Source of the DNA: Candidatus Avelusimicrobium bubulum
Lineage (GTDB): Bacteria > Elusimicrobiota > Elusimicrobia > Elusimicrobiales > Elusimicrobiaceae
Length of the DNA: 64,000 bases
Direction of reading: 5' to 3'
NCBI GenBank assembly: GCA_902798835.1
Contig: CADBYN010000004.1
Span: forward strand, 1 to 64,000
Positions 33,097 through 41,144 of the stretch are shown piece after piece (positions within the stretch are counted from its first letter, which is position 1; each line of letters opens with the position of its first letter). Below the pieces are notes generated by a model that was not told the DNA's origin, did not search any database, and worked only from the letters and a program-made list of their open reading frames with translations. The translations under genes were made by a program, and so were the position numbers.

Positions 33097-33866
33097 TTAG
33101 AAAATGTCCATCCCAATAGTCCGCAACACACCACCAACAACACTTGGCGGTGCCACGTGGTAAAATAGGCTAGCACATCCGCCAGCGGCCCCAGCGGGCA
33201 AATCAGTATTCCCAAGGCAACTGCCGACAAAGCACCGGCTAACACGCCGGAAATTACGCCGCCCAACGCGTGGCCTTGTTCGTACGGGAAGGCCTCCACC
33301 AAAAACATAAAAGCAATAAATCCCAAGAGGGCCAACGCGCCCAATATCCGCACCAACTTTGAAGCGAACCCCACGTAAAAAAGCATTTGCGCGTGTTGCT
33401 CGTTGTAATGCGGGGTAAGGTCTTCGTACTCAGCATTTAAATTATCTACAAACGGGCGAATATTATTTATCGCCGGGATAGAAAGCGTAATTTCAAAATA
33501 AGCCGGCATTTGATTTTTGCCCATCAGCAATAGCGAATCTACCAATTGCGGATTTTTGCGCTGCACAACCGCCAGCGCATCTTCCGGTGACAAAAGGCGC
33601 ACGCTGGTAATATCTTGTTTTTGGTTCAGCGTTTCTCCCCATTGTTCCAGCACCGTACTTTCCGCCGGCGCATCCACGGTTAAAATTACTTTAAAAGATT
33701 CCTTGAGCGTATTGTAGTAATCTTCCAACCCTTTGTCCACAAATAACAGGGCTTGTGTGATTAACGCGATAGAAAACACAAGCAAAAACAGTTTACGATA
33801 CAAGTGTCCCACTTGTTTAGAGCGAGTACGTTGTTTCGGTTTGGTTTCTTCAAAAAGTTCGTCCAT
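33081..33866 (-). CDS. ftsX: FtsX-like division protein
   Basis: About 261 residues from the ATG giving MDELFEETKP, which follows AGGGGAG; a TTG six codons further up is less likely. Topology is that of FtsX: cytoplasmic N-terminus, membrane segment (LFLLVFSIALITQALLFV), an extracellular domain of about 120 residues with the ECD pattern (ESFKVILTVDAPAESTVLEQ, ITSVRLLSPEDALAVVQRKN), and three further membrane segments. FtsX with the ATPase FtsE controls cell-wall hydrolases at division. No ftsE is present here, although it normally precedes ftsX. The protein also works upstream of the overlapping EnvC-like gene. Confidence 0.88.
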   Translation of the reverse strand: MDELFEETKPKQRTRSKQVGHLYRKLFLLVFSIALITQALLFVDKGLEDYYNTLKESFKVILTVDAPAESTVLEQWGETLNQKQDITSVRLLSPEDALAVVQRKNPQLVDSLLLMGKNQMPAYFEITLSIPAINNIRPFVDNLNAEYEDLTPHYNEQHAQMLFYVGFASKLVRILGALALLGFIAFMFLVEAFPYEQGHALGGVISGVLAGALSAVALGILICPLGPLADVLAYFTTWHRQVLLVVCCGLLGWTFSKWQKF

Positions 33867-33880
33867 AATCTCCCCTAAAT

Positions 33881-35332
33881 TCAAGCTATCGTCTTGCGGT
33901 AAAGCTCTAAATAGACCTGCGCTGATTTATCCCATGACACGTCCGTACGCATGGCACTGCGCATCAGCCGGTTCCAAAGCACGCGGTTACGGGTGTACAT
34001 CGTAAGCGCCTTTACTACTGCGTTATAAATCCCGGCGGGGGTAAATAAGTCAATAAAGAATCCCGTAGCGGTATTTTCATTTTTGCCATCAAACCCAACG
34101 ACCGTATCCACTAGTCCCCCCACTTTTGAAACAATCGGCAATGTACCGTATCGCATCGCAATAAGTTGGGAAAGCCCGCACGGCTCAAAACGCGAAGGCA
34201 TCAAAAACATATCCGCACCCGCATAAATTTTGTGTGCCAATTCTTCATCCAAGCGGCCCGTATAACTGACCGTTCCGGGATAAGACCGAGCCAAACTTTG
34301 GTAAGCTTTTTCGAGCATTGGATCCCCTTTTCCCAAAATGACAAATTGCGCTTGTTTATGCAATTTTTCAATCAGTCCAATCACTACGTCGAGCCCCTTT
34401 TGATAATCCAACCGCGATACAATCCCGATGATCGGTTTATCGCCATCTTGTGTCAGCTTACATTGTTGCTGCAAAACCAACTTGGCGGCTAACTTACCAC
34501 GGGTGGATTCGTTGGCATCATATCCTACCGAAAGGACCGGGTCAATTTCCGGGTCCCAAATATCGGTATCGATTCCGTTGACGATACCGCAGAAATTTTT
34601 GCTCCGTGCACGCAGCACCCCGTCCAAGCCAAAACCCATAGCCGAGTCGCGCTGAATTTCGCGGGCATAGTTGGGGCTGACGGTATTGATATTATCGGCA
34701 AACACAAGCCCGCTTTTTAAGAAACTAATACCGCCATAATATTCAAATTTCTCCGGCGTGTAATCTACCGGGTGGAAACCCGCTTTACGGAAAGCCGAAT
34801 ACGAATAATGCCCCTGATAAGCGATATTATGAATCGTGTATAAACTGCGCGTGCGGGTATAGAAAGCATCCAACTTATAGACGGTTTTTAAGTAGGCAGG
34901 GATTAAGCCGGTTTGCCAATCGTGGCAATGGATAATATCCGGGCGAAAGCCGATAAATTTACAACCCTCTAGCACCGCGCGGTTAAAGAAAATAAACCGC
35001 TCGTCATTATCGGGGAATTCGCCCTCTTTATCGCGGTACAAATCCGGGCGGTCAAAATATTTGCGGTTTCCTACAAAGAACACAAGCACGTTACCCCAAT
35101 TGATGTAGGATAGCGAAGCCTGCTCGATTTTATCGCCCACCGGAATCAAATACACTCCGGGCACAATTTTTAGTGAAGACACCCGCACAATGTTTCTGTA
35201 GTGCGGCAAAAACAACAAAACCTTATTCCCCTTATAGCCGGCAAACTGCTGGCATAAAGCCCCAACCACGTCAGCCAAACCGCCCGTTTTACAAAACGGG
35301 AACGCCTCGCTAGCGGCTAAAACAATGTTCAT
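33881..35332 (-). CDS. glgA: Glycogen (starch) synthase GlgA
   Basis: 483 residues, standard GT5 family length. The N-terminal ADP-glucose loop is KTGGLADVVGALCQQ; other landmarks are HCHDWQTGLIPAYLK, TIHNIAYQG, GIDTDIWDPEID, SRLDYQKGLDVVI and the catalytic SRFEPCGLSQLIAMRYG. It adds glucose from ADP-glucose to alpha-1,4-glucan chains. Its ATG overlaps the scpB stop by 4 nt (ATGA), and other glycogen genes are not in view, so its place among chromosome-segregation and division genes is unusual. Confidence 0.95.
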   Translation of the reverse strand: MNIVLAASEAFPFCKTGGLADVVGALCQQFAGYKGNKVLLFLPHYRNIVRVSSLKIVPGVYLIPVGDKIEQASLSYINWGNVLVFFVGNRKYFDRPDLYRDKEGEFPDNDERFIFFNRAVLEGCKFIGFRPDIIHCHDWQTGLIPAYLKTVYKLDAFYTRTRSLYTIHNIAYQGHYSYSAFRKAGFHPVDYTPEKFEYYGGISFLKSGLVFADNINTVSPNYAREIQRDSAMGFGLDGVLRARSKNFCGIVNGIDTDIWDPEIDPVLSVGYDANESTRGKLAAKLVLQQQCKLTQDGDKPIIGIVSRLDYQKGLDVVIGLIEKLHKQAQFVILGKGDPMLEKAYQSLARSYPGTVSYTGRLDEELAHKIYAGADMFLMPSRFEPCGLSQLIAMRYGTLPIVSKVGGLVDTVVGFDGKNENTATGFFIDLFTPAGIYNAVVKALTMYTRNRVLWNRLMRSAMRTDVSWDKSAQVYLELYRKTIA

Positions 35333-36255
35333 TTCGTTTCCTCCTGCGAAGAATTTTCTTCGCTTTGCGGGGTTTGCGCGGCAACCGTATCCTCTTCAAA
35401 CGGCAACCCTTCTACTGCTTGCTGCGCGCTGTCCCCCGTGAGGGTTAAATCACCCTGATTATAACTGTTTCGTTGGAAGAACGGATCGGGCGTGGACGCT
35501 TCCAACGCTTCCAAGCGTTCTTCTCCTTCCAATTCTTCTACGGGGATAATGCGCGGCTGCCCCAGCGGCGGCAACGGCTCCCCAAACGGCAAATCTTCTT
35601 GCTTCTCTTCCAAATTCTTAGCGGCAAATACCTGTAAATCAGGCAGTTCGCTTACTTTATTGAGGCCAAACATCCGCAAAAATTCGTCGGTCGTTCCGTA
35701 CACCATCGGGTGGCCGATCGTATCCTTTCGCCCTACTACACGCACCAGTCCGCGGTCCAACAATTTCTCAAGCGGTCCGGCGATATCCACCCCGCGAATT
35801 CCTTCAATTTCGGCGCGGGTGAGCGGTTGTTTGTAGGCGATAATAGCCAAAGTTTCCAAGGCCGCGTTGGATAAGCGCGTGGTCATCTTTTCATTATACA
35901 AACGGCGCACCCAGCGGCCGTATTCGGGCTTGGTGCACATTTGGTATCCGCCGGCAATTTCCATAATTTGGATCGCACTGCCGCGCACGGTGTACATATC
36001 TTGCAGTTTGGTAATGGCTTCGCGCACTTCCTTGGCGTTGGTATTTTCAATCACGTCCACCAAGCGCGATACTTTTACCGGGCGGTCCGTAATGAAAAGC
36101 AACGTCTCAATAATTTTTTGCAAATCTTCGCTTTCTAAAAGCGCAGGGGTTTGCTCCGTTTGCGTTTGCTCCGTGGCGGCCTCTGTTTGTGTCGATTCGG
36201 CCGGGGCGGGTTGCGCTTGTGGTTGCGCGTTTAGTTCTTGCGTTTCTTCATTCAT
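35329..36255 (-). CDS. scpB: ScpB, condensin-associated segregation protein
   Basis: About 308 residues from the ATG giving MNEETQELNA (GCAGGAG site upstream). The core winged-helix pair is at about 45-210: DLQKIIETLLFITDRPVKVS, NAALETLAIIAYKQPLTRAE and IEGIRGVD. This fits ScpB, which binds ScpA and the SMC heads. The ends are extended and low in complexity: a Gln/Ala/Thr-rich N-terminus and an acidic, Gln-rich C-terminus of about 90 residues. Usual length is about 190. It follows scpA, overlapping no coding DNA, and is translationally joined to glgA. Confidence 0.94.
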   Translation of the reverse strand: MNEETQELNAQPQAQPAPAESTQTEAATEQTQTEQTPALLESEDLQKIIETLLFITDRPVKVSRLVDVIENTNAKEVREAITKLQDMYTVRGSAIQIMEIAGGYQMCTKPEYGRWVRRLYNEKMTTRLSNAALETLAIIAYKQPLTRAEIEGIRGVDIAGPLEKLLDRGLVRVVGRKDTIGHPMVYGTTDEFLRMFGLNKVSELPDLQVFAAKNLEEKQEDLPFGEPLPPLGQPRIIPVEELEGEERLEALEASTPDPFFQRNSYNQGDLTLTGDSAQQAVEGLPFEEDTVAAQTPQSEENSSQEETK

Positions 36256-36268
36256 ACGTTCTCCTGCG

Positions 36269-37036
36269 TTAATTCTCATCACCGTGCATTAAGGTTTTAA
36301 AATCTTTGTCTTTGTTTTCGGGGTTTAAATAAATGCGGATCTGCCCTTCGAGCTTATCTTGCCGGGCGATAATTTTTTTAATTTTCATCAGCTCCAGCAC
36401 GGCCATAAAGCAAGTAATAATGCCGCGTTTTTTCGTCTCCCCTACAAAAATATCGTCCAAGAGCACCCACTCGCGGTCCTTAAATAAATTGACCACTTTT
36501 TCCATTTTGGTTTCAATGGGGAATTCTTCTACTTTTAACAGCTCAATGCGTTTGCGCTCGTCCAAACGGTCAAAGGCCCTCTTAACAGCGGCCAAGAGAT
36601 CAAAGAGCTGCAAGTTGAGCACTTTATCCCCGTTATCGAAAATGGGTGCTTCGCGATAAAATTTGTCTTTGTTTTCTTCTAGCTTTTCGTTTAAAAATTT
36701 GCTGGCTTCTTTGTATTTTTGGTACTCCAGCAACTTGGCTACCAACTCCTTCATGGGGTTGGGGCCTTCGTCTTCGCTGGTGGGAGCCTGGGAAGGGAGC
36801 AGCGTTTTGGCCTTAATCTGCATGAGCGTGCTGGCCATGACCAAAAATTCGCCGGCTACTTCCAAATTAAGCTCCTTCATCACGTTCAAGTAATCCAGAT
36901 ATTGCGTGGTAATTTCGGCGATGTTGATGTCGCAAATATCCAGGTTATCTTTTTTGATTAAGTGCAACAAAAGGTCCATCGGTCCTTCAAAGACGTTGAT
37001 GTGCACATTAATCGGGGTAGGAGCGCTTGTAATCAT
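36269..37036 (-). CDS. scpA: ScpA, kleisin subunit of the SMC complex
   Basis: 255 residues. The N-terminal kleisin block is VHINVFEGPMDLLLHLIKKD, followed by DICDINIAEITTQYLDYLNV and the helical MASTLMQIKAKTLLP. The C-terminal winged helix (ITCFMAVLELMKIKKIIARQ) bridges to SMC. It is followed at once by scpB, the normal pairing. The complex compacts and segregates the chromosome. Confidence 0.95.
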   Translation of the reverse strand: MITSAPTPINVHINVFEGPMDLLLHLIKKDNLDICDINIAEITTQYLDYLNVMKELNLEVAGEFLVMASTLMQIKAKTLLPSQAPTSEDEGPNPMKELVAKLLEYQKYKEASKFLNEKLEENKDKFYREAPIFDNGDKVLNLQLFDLLAAVKRAFDRLDERKRIELLKVEEFPIETKMEKVVNLFKDREWVLLDDIFVGETKKRGIITCFMAVLELMKIKKIIARQDKLEGQIRIYLNPENKDKDFKTLMHGDEN

Positions 37037-37038
37037 AG

Positions 37039-38094
37039 TTATTTAATAATCCGCATGACCTTTTTTACTTTGGTAAGCGTGGCGTCAGCATTAGCACGCG
37101 CTTTTTCTTTACCTTCTTCTACAATGCGCGCGAGTTGCGCCTTGTCATTTTCAAAAATTTTGCGCCGCTCGTTAAATGCGGCAAGTTCCGGCTCCATCAG
37201 GGCAAACAATTCTTTTTTGCACGCCACACACCCTAGTGCACCGGCTTTACACTCCTCGCAACGTTTCTGCGCGTTGGGGTTATAAATTTTGTGAAACGCA
37301 AACGCCACACATCCTTCGGGGTTGGCGGGATCGTTTTTCCCTTTTTTGTTGGGGTCGGTAAACATCGTCATCACTTTTTTGCGTACACTTTCAAGGTCTT
37401 CCCCGAGGAAAATAGAATTGTTATATGACTTGGACATTTTGCGCCCGTCTAAGCCCGGCACGCGGGCCACGCTCGTATAGAGGGGTTGCGGCTCGGTAAA
37501 TACTTGCTCGCCGTAGATTTCGGCAAACCGGCGCGAAAGATCACGCGCAATTTCCAAGTGCGCGGTTTGGTCTTTTCCCACGGGCACAAAACTTGCTTGC
37601 TGGATGAGAATATCCGTAGCCATCAGCACCGGATACCCCAAAAACCCAAAGCACGAAATTTCATCATCCGCGGCAATAGAGGCCACCTTTTCGCCCAAGG
37701 TTTTTTCGTCTAGTTGCCCGGCATATTTTTGCTTTAAGAGTTCCTGGATTTGCTCTTTGTACGTCGGGTTTCTAAGCAGCCACCCTAACGGCGTAATCAT
37801 CCCTAAAAGTGTATTGAGTTCGCTTACTTGCGGGATATCACTTTGAATAAAAATCGTACATTTTTTCGGGTCGAGCCCGGCGGTGAGCCAGTCAATGAGC
37901 ATATCCTCGCTGTTTTGCGCTAAGTTTTCGGTATGCTGATAGGCCGTCGTCAAAGAGTGCAGATCTGCCACAAAAAAGTAGCAGTTATATTTATCTTGCA
38001 GCGCGACCCAATTTTTGAGTGCTCCGTGAAAGTTCCCCAGGTGAAGTTTGCCCGTAGGACGCATGCCGGAAAGTACAATTTTATTCTCTGCCAT
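37039..38094 (-). CDS. trpS: Tryptophanyl-tRNA synthetase
   Basis: 351 residues, class I synthetase. The HIGH-type motif is TGKLHLGNFHGALK and the KMSKS loop is GLDGRKMSKSYNN. The segment CEECKAGALGCVACKKELF near residue 285 is a four-cysteine insert seen in a subset of bacterial TrpS and probably binds a metal ion. It charges tRNA-Trp with tryptophan. The stop lies 2 bp before the scpA ATG, and it follows the site-2 protease gene by 8 bp. Confidence 0.96.
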   Translation of the reverse strand: MAENKIVLSGMRPTGKLHLGNFHGALKNWVALQDKYNCYFFVADLHSLTTAYQHTENLAQNSEDMLIDWLTAGLDPKKCTIFIQSDIPQVSELNTLLGMITPLGWLLRNPTYKEQIQELLKQKYAGQLDEKTLGEKVASIAADDEISCFGFLGYPVLMATDILIQQASFVPVGKDQTAHLEIARDLSRRFAEIYGEQVFTEPQPLYTSVARVPGLDGRKMSKSYNNSIFLGEDLESVRKKVMTMFTDPNKKGKNDPANPEGCVAFAFHKIYNPNAQKRCEECKAGALGCVACKKELFALMEPELAAFNERRKIFENDKAQLARIVEEGKEKARANADATLTKVKKVMRIIK

Positions 38095-38102
38095 AAAAAC
38101 CT

Positions 38103-38741
38103 CTATAAACCAAAAATTTTTACTAACACATTAACGATTAAAAACGTCGGCGGAAAAATAATATATTTCACCACGCCCGTCAAAATCAGAGCAACCACAA
38201 TCCACATTCCATAGCGGCCTACAAACAAGTCATACTTCATAGCCGTCTGCACAGGCAGTAGTGCCGTTGCCACGCGCCCGCCGTCGAGCGGTGGAATAGG
38301 AATTAAATTAAACACGGCCAAAAACACATTGATAAACATCCCGTATTGCAAGATGTGCATCAGCGCCAGCACCGTATGCTGCCCTAAATGCGCGTGCAGC
38401 ACGAGGGTCAATTTTAATAAAGCCGCGCACAACGCCGCCAGTATCAAGTTAATTGCGGGCCCGGCAAACGCCACCTTGCCCATATCTTTACGCGGGGACG
38501 GCAAGCGCACCGGATTGACGGGAACGGGCTTGGCCCAGCCAAACAGCGGCCAACCGAATAACCAACACACCGCAGGCACCAATATCGTACCCACTAGGTC
38601 GACGTGATAAATGGGGTTTAATGTCAGGCGCCCGCTCAAATACGCGGTATCATCCCCCATGCGATAGGCCACATAGCCGTGCGCGAACTCGTGCAGGATG
38701 ATTGAAAAAAACAAGACCGGTAGTAAGACAATAATATCCAT
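38103..38741 (-). CDS. Site-2 protease family membrane metalloprotease (M50)
   Basis: 212 residues with about five membrane segments. The zinc motif is HEFAHGYVAYRMGD (HExxH) close to the N-terminus, and the third ligand region is NLIPIPPLDGGRV. This is the short, PDZ-less form of S2P/YwhC type found in many bacteria beside trpS and scpA. It cuts within or near the membrane; substrate unknown. Its ATG comes only 6 nt after an extended -10 sequence, so the message may be leaderless. It is the first gene of a run of eleven. Confidence 0.93.
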   Translation of the reverse strand: MDIIVLLPVLFFSIILHEFAHGYVAYRMGDDTAYLSGRLTLNPIYHVDLVGTILVPAVCWLFGWPLFGWAKPVPVNPVRLPSPRKDMGKVAFAGPAINLILAALCAALLKLTLVLHAHLGQHTVLALMHILQYGMFINVFLAVFNLIPIPPLDGGRVATALLPVQTAMKYDLFVGRYGMWIVVALILTGVVKYIIFPPTFLIVNVLVKIFGL

Positions 38742-38747
38742 ACTAGT

Positions 38748-38756
38748 ATTCTAGCA
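38748..38756 (-). promoter_or_regulatory. Extended -10 promoter of the site-2 protease operon
   Basis: Minus strand TTGCTAGAAT: a TG at one base before TAGAAT. Only 6 nt separate it from the ATG at 38741, so transcription probably begins at or beside the start codon and the first message end has little or no leader. No good -35 is seen. Confidence 0.5.
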
Positions 38757-38824
38757 ATTTTACACCGGTTTAGGGGATATTTTTTCGTACGCGCGCGAAA
38801 GTCGAAACAATTGACTCAAAATTA

Positions 38825-38833
38825 TGTTACAAT
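38825..38833 (+). promoter_or_regulatory. Extended -10 promoter before the structured prepilin leader
   Basis: TGTTACAAT at 38825-38833 is an extended -10. A TTGACT at 38811 is too near (11 nt) to serve as its -35. A start at about 38840 would give a leader of about 215 nt that includes the structured segment and ends at the prepilin ATG 39055. Confidence 0.5.
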
Positions 38834-38863
38834 AAAACAGTAGTTAAAAATTACAGATTATTT

Positions 38864-39041
38864 GCTGGAAGTGCAGGGAGAGCCTGCGCAGCGCAAGGCC
38901 GTAAGGCCAAGCACATTTCCGTCCACCGAATAATCGTCTGCTTTTGCGTCTGCCCCGTAAGGGGTGGACGGGCGACGATTATTGCACGGGTTACGGAAAT
39001 GGCTTATGCGATAGTTCGTCGTCTTTTTTTGCACTTCCGCA
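38864..39041 (+). ncRNA. Structured RNA leader or small RNA before a prepilin gene
   Basis: Paired segments are seen at several distances: GGAAGTGCA (38867-38875) with TGCACTTCC (39030-39038); CATTTCCGT (38914-38922) with ACGGAAATG (38993-39001); AATAATCGTC (38929-38938) with GACGATTATT (38974-38983); and hairpins GGCC-GTAA-GGCC (38897-38908) and CCCC-GTAA-GGGG. CCGTCCACC (38919-38927) can also pair with GGTGGACGG (38963-38971), which crosses or excludes the other helices. The stretch has no convincing gene and stands between an extended -10 and the ribosome site of the prepilin. It matches no riboswitch class that I can name. A separate RNA such as a 6S-type molecule is the alternative. Confidence 0.6.
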
Positions 39042-39054
39042 AGAGAGGGAAAAT

Positions 39055-39690
39055 ATGGATACAAAAAATCAAATCAACCGTCATTCCCGAAAGTTTTTAT
39101 CGGGAATCCCCACCGCATTGAAAATACAAGGAGGAGATCCCCGATTACAGGCCTCGGGGATGACGTCTCATGGTTTCACGCTCATTGAGCTATTGGTCGT
39201 GGTGCTGATTATCGGCATTTTAGCCGCTATTGCCCTGCCGCAATACCAAAAAGCCGTGGAAAAAAGCCGACTAGCAGAGGCCTTGCAAAATATATCAACT
39301 ATTCAACAAGCAGTAGATTTACATGTTTTAGTCAACGGATACCCATCCAACGGAAGATTTTTTCTCTTGAGTGGCGGAATAGCAGAAAATAATTACAAAA
39401 TAGGTCGACTAGATATTGATTTAGAAAAATCATTAACTTGTCGGGATTACCAAGTTTGCAGCAGTTCCTCCTTTTCATACTCCGCTTACTGTCAACCCAC
39501 TGGATGCGAAATAGACGTCATCCGAAGTAAGGACGGAGATTCAGAAAATGAAAGACGAGATTATGGGCTGTGGCTCAACAAATCATCCACTACAGGGGAA
39601 TGGACAAAAACTTGCGAAGTAATGCAAGGTCCTGAATACGCTGAAAAAATCTGCGAAAGTTTACAAGAACAAGGATGGGAGCAGCTCTAA
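39055..39690 (+). CDS. Type IV prepilin with long leader containing a repeat element
   Basis: 211 residues from the ATG preceded by GAGAGGG. The class III signal is TSHGFTLIELLVVVLIIG, cleaved after Gly40 so that Phe becomes residue 1, with Glu5. The conserved helix ends in ALPQYQKAVEKSRLAEAL and a pseudopilin-type domain with four to six cysteines follows. Normal leaders of this family are about 4-10 residues (compare MHKG in the pilin at 41145..41672). Here it is 40 because an 87-bp palindromic repeat is inserted in frame. An inner ATG at the end of the repeat would give a short leader MTSHG, so that two starts are possible. The gene is the only minor-pilin type gene on this strand here and follows the structured leader. 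Confidence 0.9.
   Translation: MDTKNQINRHSRKFLSGIPTALKIQGGDPRLQASGMTSHGFTLIELLVVVLIIGILAAIALPQYQKAVEKSRLAEALQNISTIQQAVDLHVLVNGYPSNGRFFLLSGGIAENNYKIGRLDIDLEKSLTCRDYQVCSSSSFSYSAYCQPTGCEIDVIRSKDGDSENERRDYGLWLNKSSTTGEWTKTCEVMQGPEYAEKICESLQEQGWEQL
39079..39165 (+). repeat. 87-bp palindromic repeat element inside a prepilin gene
   Basis: Begins CGTCATTCCCG and ends CGGGGATGACG, so the outer ends are inverted repeats. Two inner hairpins are CCCGA...TCGGG and CCCCGA...TCGGGG. The length is a multiple of three, without a stop in the prepilin frame (peptide ...HSRKFLSGIPTALKIQGG...). A second, diverged copy lies at 61001..61089 in the other orientation. Resembles small palindromic elements such as those inserted in Rickettsia genes. 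Confidence 0.8.
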
Positions 39691-39703
39691 TTCAAGCAAC
39701 CAA

Positions 39704-40273
39704 TTATTTAACTTTCTTAATCTGTTGTGCTTGCGCGGCTTTGAGTTTTTCCAAAAAAGCCGCTTTTACATTGAGCATATTATTTAAGGGCGCGGTCTTT
39801 AAATGACAAATGCCAATGGCCGCGGCATCGGCGGTATCGTCGGGGTTGATCACTTTATCCAAGTGGAGCGTGAGTTGCACCATGCGCTGCACTTGTTTTT
39901 TATCGGCAGTACCTGTGCCGCAGATTATCATTTTGACGCGTTTGGGGGAGTAAAACGTAATGGGTTTTTGGGCTTGCTCGCACGCTAAAATAATCACGCC
40001 GCGTGTCATGACGGTATTGGCCATACTTTGCGCACGCTTTAGAAAATAGTTCTGCTCCATGGCCACTTGATCGGGCCGGTACTGCGTCAATACTTTTTGG
40101 AGTTCTTGGTAGACAAAATCAAGGCGCTGGGGAAGTTCCTGCCCGGCATCGGTGTGAATAAGTCCGCACGCAATAAGCGAAAGAACGGAACGGGCATCTC
40201 TAGTGAGTATGGCCCATCCCGTTCTGTCTAAACCGGGGTCTATGCCTAAAACGGTGGTCGTTTTAGTATTCAC
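39704..40273 (-). CDS. ruvC: RuvC Holliday-junction resolvase
   Basis: 189 residues. The four acidic catalytic residues are seen: Asp12 in GIDPGLDRTGW, Glu73 in AMEQNYF, and Asp146 and Asp149 in DDTADAAAIGICH. It resolves four-way junctions made by RuvAB during recombination repair. ruvA and ruvB are not in the window. It is 10 bp downstream of yebC, the common pairing. The C-terminus carries a Lys-rich tail beyond the usual 170 residues. It converges on the prepilin gene with 13 bp between stops. Confidence 0.95.
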   Translation of the reverse strand: MNTKTTTVLGIDPGLDRTGWAILTRDARSVLSLIACGLIHTDAGQELPQRLDFVYQELQKVLTQYRPDQVAMEQNYFLKRAQSMANTVMTRGVIILACEQAQKPITFYSPKRVKMIICGTGTADKKQVQRMVQLTLHLDKVINPDDTADAAAIGICHLKTAPLNNMLNVKAAFLEKLKAAQAQQIKKVK

Positions 40274-40283
40274 AACACCTCTA

Positions 40284-41045
40284 TTATTCGGCTTCTAATT
40301 TAGCGGCAATATCTTCGGGAATGTCGGAGTTGTCATAGACGTTTTTCGTATCATCGTGATCGTCTAGTGCTTCCAACATTTTCATCAAGGTTTCCGCAGC
40401 ATGTTCATCCGAAATGGTTACGTTGGTATCCGGAATCATCGTCAAATCGGCAGATACCGGCGTAATACCTTTGGCCTCGATGGCTTTTTTCACAGCTTCC
40501 AGCTCGGCCATATCGGGGTTAGTGATTACTTCATACACATCGCCCGAAGTGCGCACATCTTCGGCACCGGCTTCTAAGGCCAGGTTCATTAAATCATCTT
40601 CGCCAATGTCTTCTTTTTTGACAATGACCATGCCTTTGCTTTTGAACATATAAGACACGCAGCCCGCCGTACCGATAGAGCCGCCGTGGCTGGTGAAAAT
40701 TTTGCGAATTTCGGAGAAGGTGCGGTTTTTGTTATCGGTGGTGCACTCTACAATAATAGCTACCGAGCCGGGGCCGTATCCTTCGTAGGTAATTTCTTCG
40801 TACGAAACGCCCGGCAACTGACCGGTACCTTTCATAATAGCGCGTTTGACGTTATCGGACGGCATGTTCGCGGCACGTGCATCGTCCACGGCTTTACGAA
40901 GGCGCGGGTTTTGATCCGGGTTACCGCCGCTCATTTTAGCAGCGATGGTAATTTCGCGTAAGATTTTAGTAAATACTTTTCCTTTTTTTGCGTCTACGAG
41001 GGCTTTCTTGTGTTTAATACCGGCCCAGTGTGAATGTCCACCCAT
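40284..41045 (-). CDS. yebC: YebC/TACO1-family protein
   Basis: 253 residues with the family opening MGGHSHWAGIKHKKALVDAK, then KGKVFTKILREITIAAKMSG and the block YEGYGPGSVAIIVECTTDNK. YebC proteins have long been annotated as transcriptional regulators; recent work on the family also links them to translation of proline stretches. The second role would suit a genome whose pilus ATPase has a proline-rich repeat tail. It is the first gene of a yebC-ruvC operon with an extended -10 about 35 nt upstream and an AAGGAG ribosome site. Confidence 0.95.
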   Translation of the reverse strand: MGGHSHWAGIKHKKALVDAKKGKVFTKILREITIAAKMSGGNPDQNPRLRKAVDDARAANMPSDNVKRAIMKGTGQLPGVSYEEITYEGYGPGSVAIIVECTTDNKNRTFSEIRKIFTSHGGSIGTAGCVSYMFKSKGMVIVKKEDIGEDDLMNLALEAGAEDVRTSGDVYEVITNPDMAELEAVKKAIEAKGITPVSADLTMIPDTNVTISDEHAAETLMKMLEALDDHDDTKNVYDNSDIPEDIAAKLEAE

Positions 41046-41080
41046 AGGGTTTACTCCTTGGTTTAGAATTAGATAGTTTT

Positions 41081-41089
41081 ATTGTAGCA
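41081..41089 (-). promoter_or_regulatory. Extended -10 promoter of yebC-ruvC
   Basis: Minus strand TGCTACAAT, 35 nt before the yebC ATG. No good -35 is visible. The 99-bp gap between yebC and the prepilin at 41145 holds nothing else that I recognise. Confidence 0.6.
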
Positions 41090-41144
41090 TATTTTGGGCA
41101 CACGAGTGTGCACCTATAGCCTACAATTTCAACTAATCCTCTCC

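Noticed and set aside
38864-39041. GEMM (c-di-GMP) riboswitch or T-box
   Set aside because: Neither the conserved GEMM core nor the T-box antiterminator sequence (GGTGGNACCGCG) is present, although a similar GGGTGGACGG is seen.
38864-39041. 6S RNA
   Set aside because: Overall long-hairpin shape would fit, but I see no conserved central bubble and the next gene's ribosome site follows closely; kept only as an alternative.
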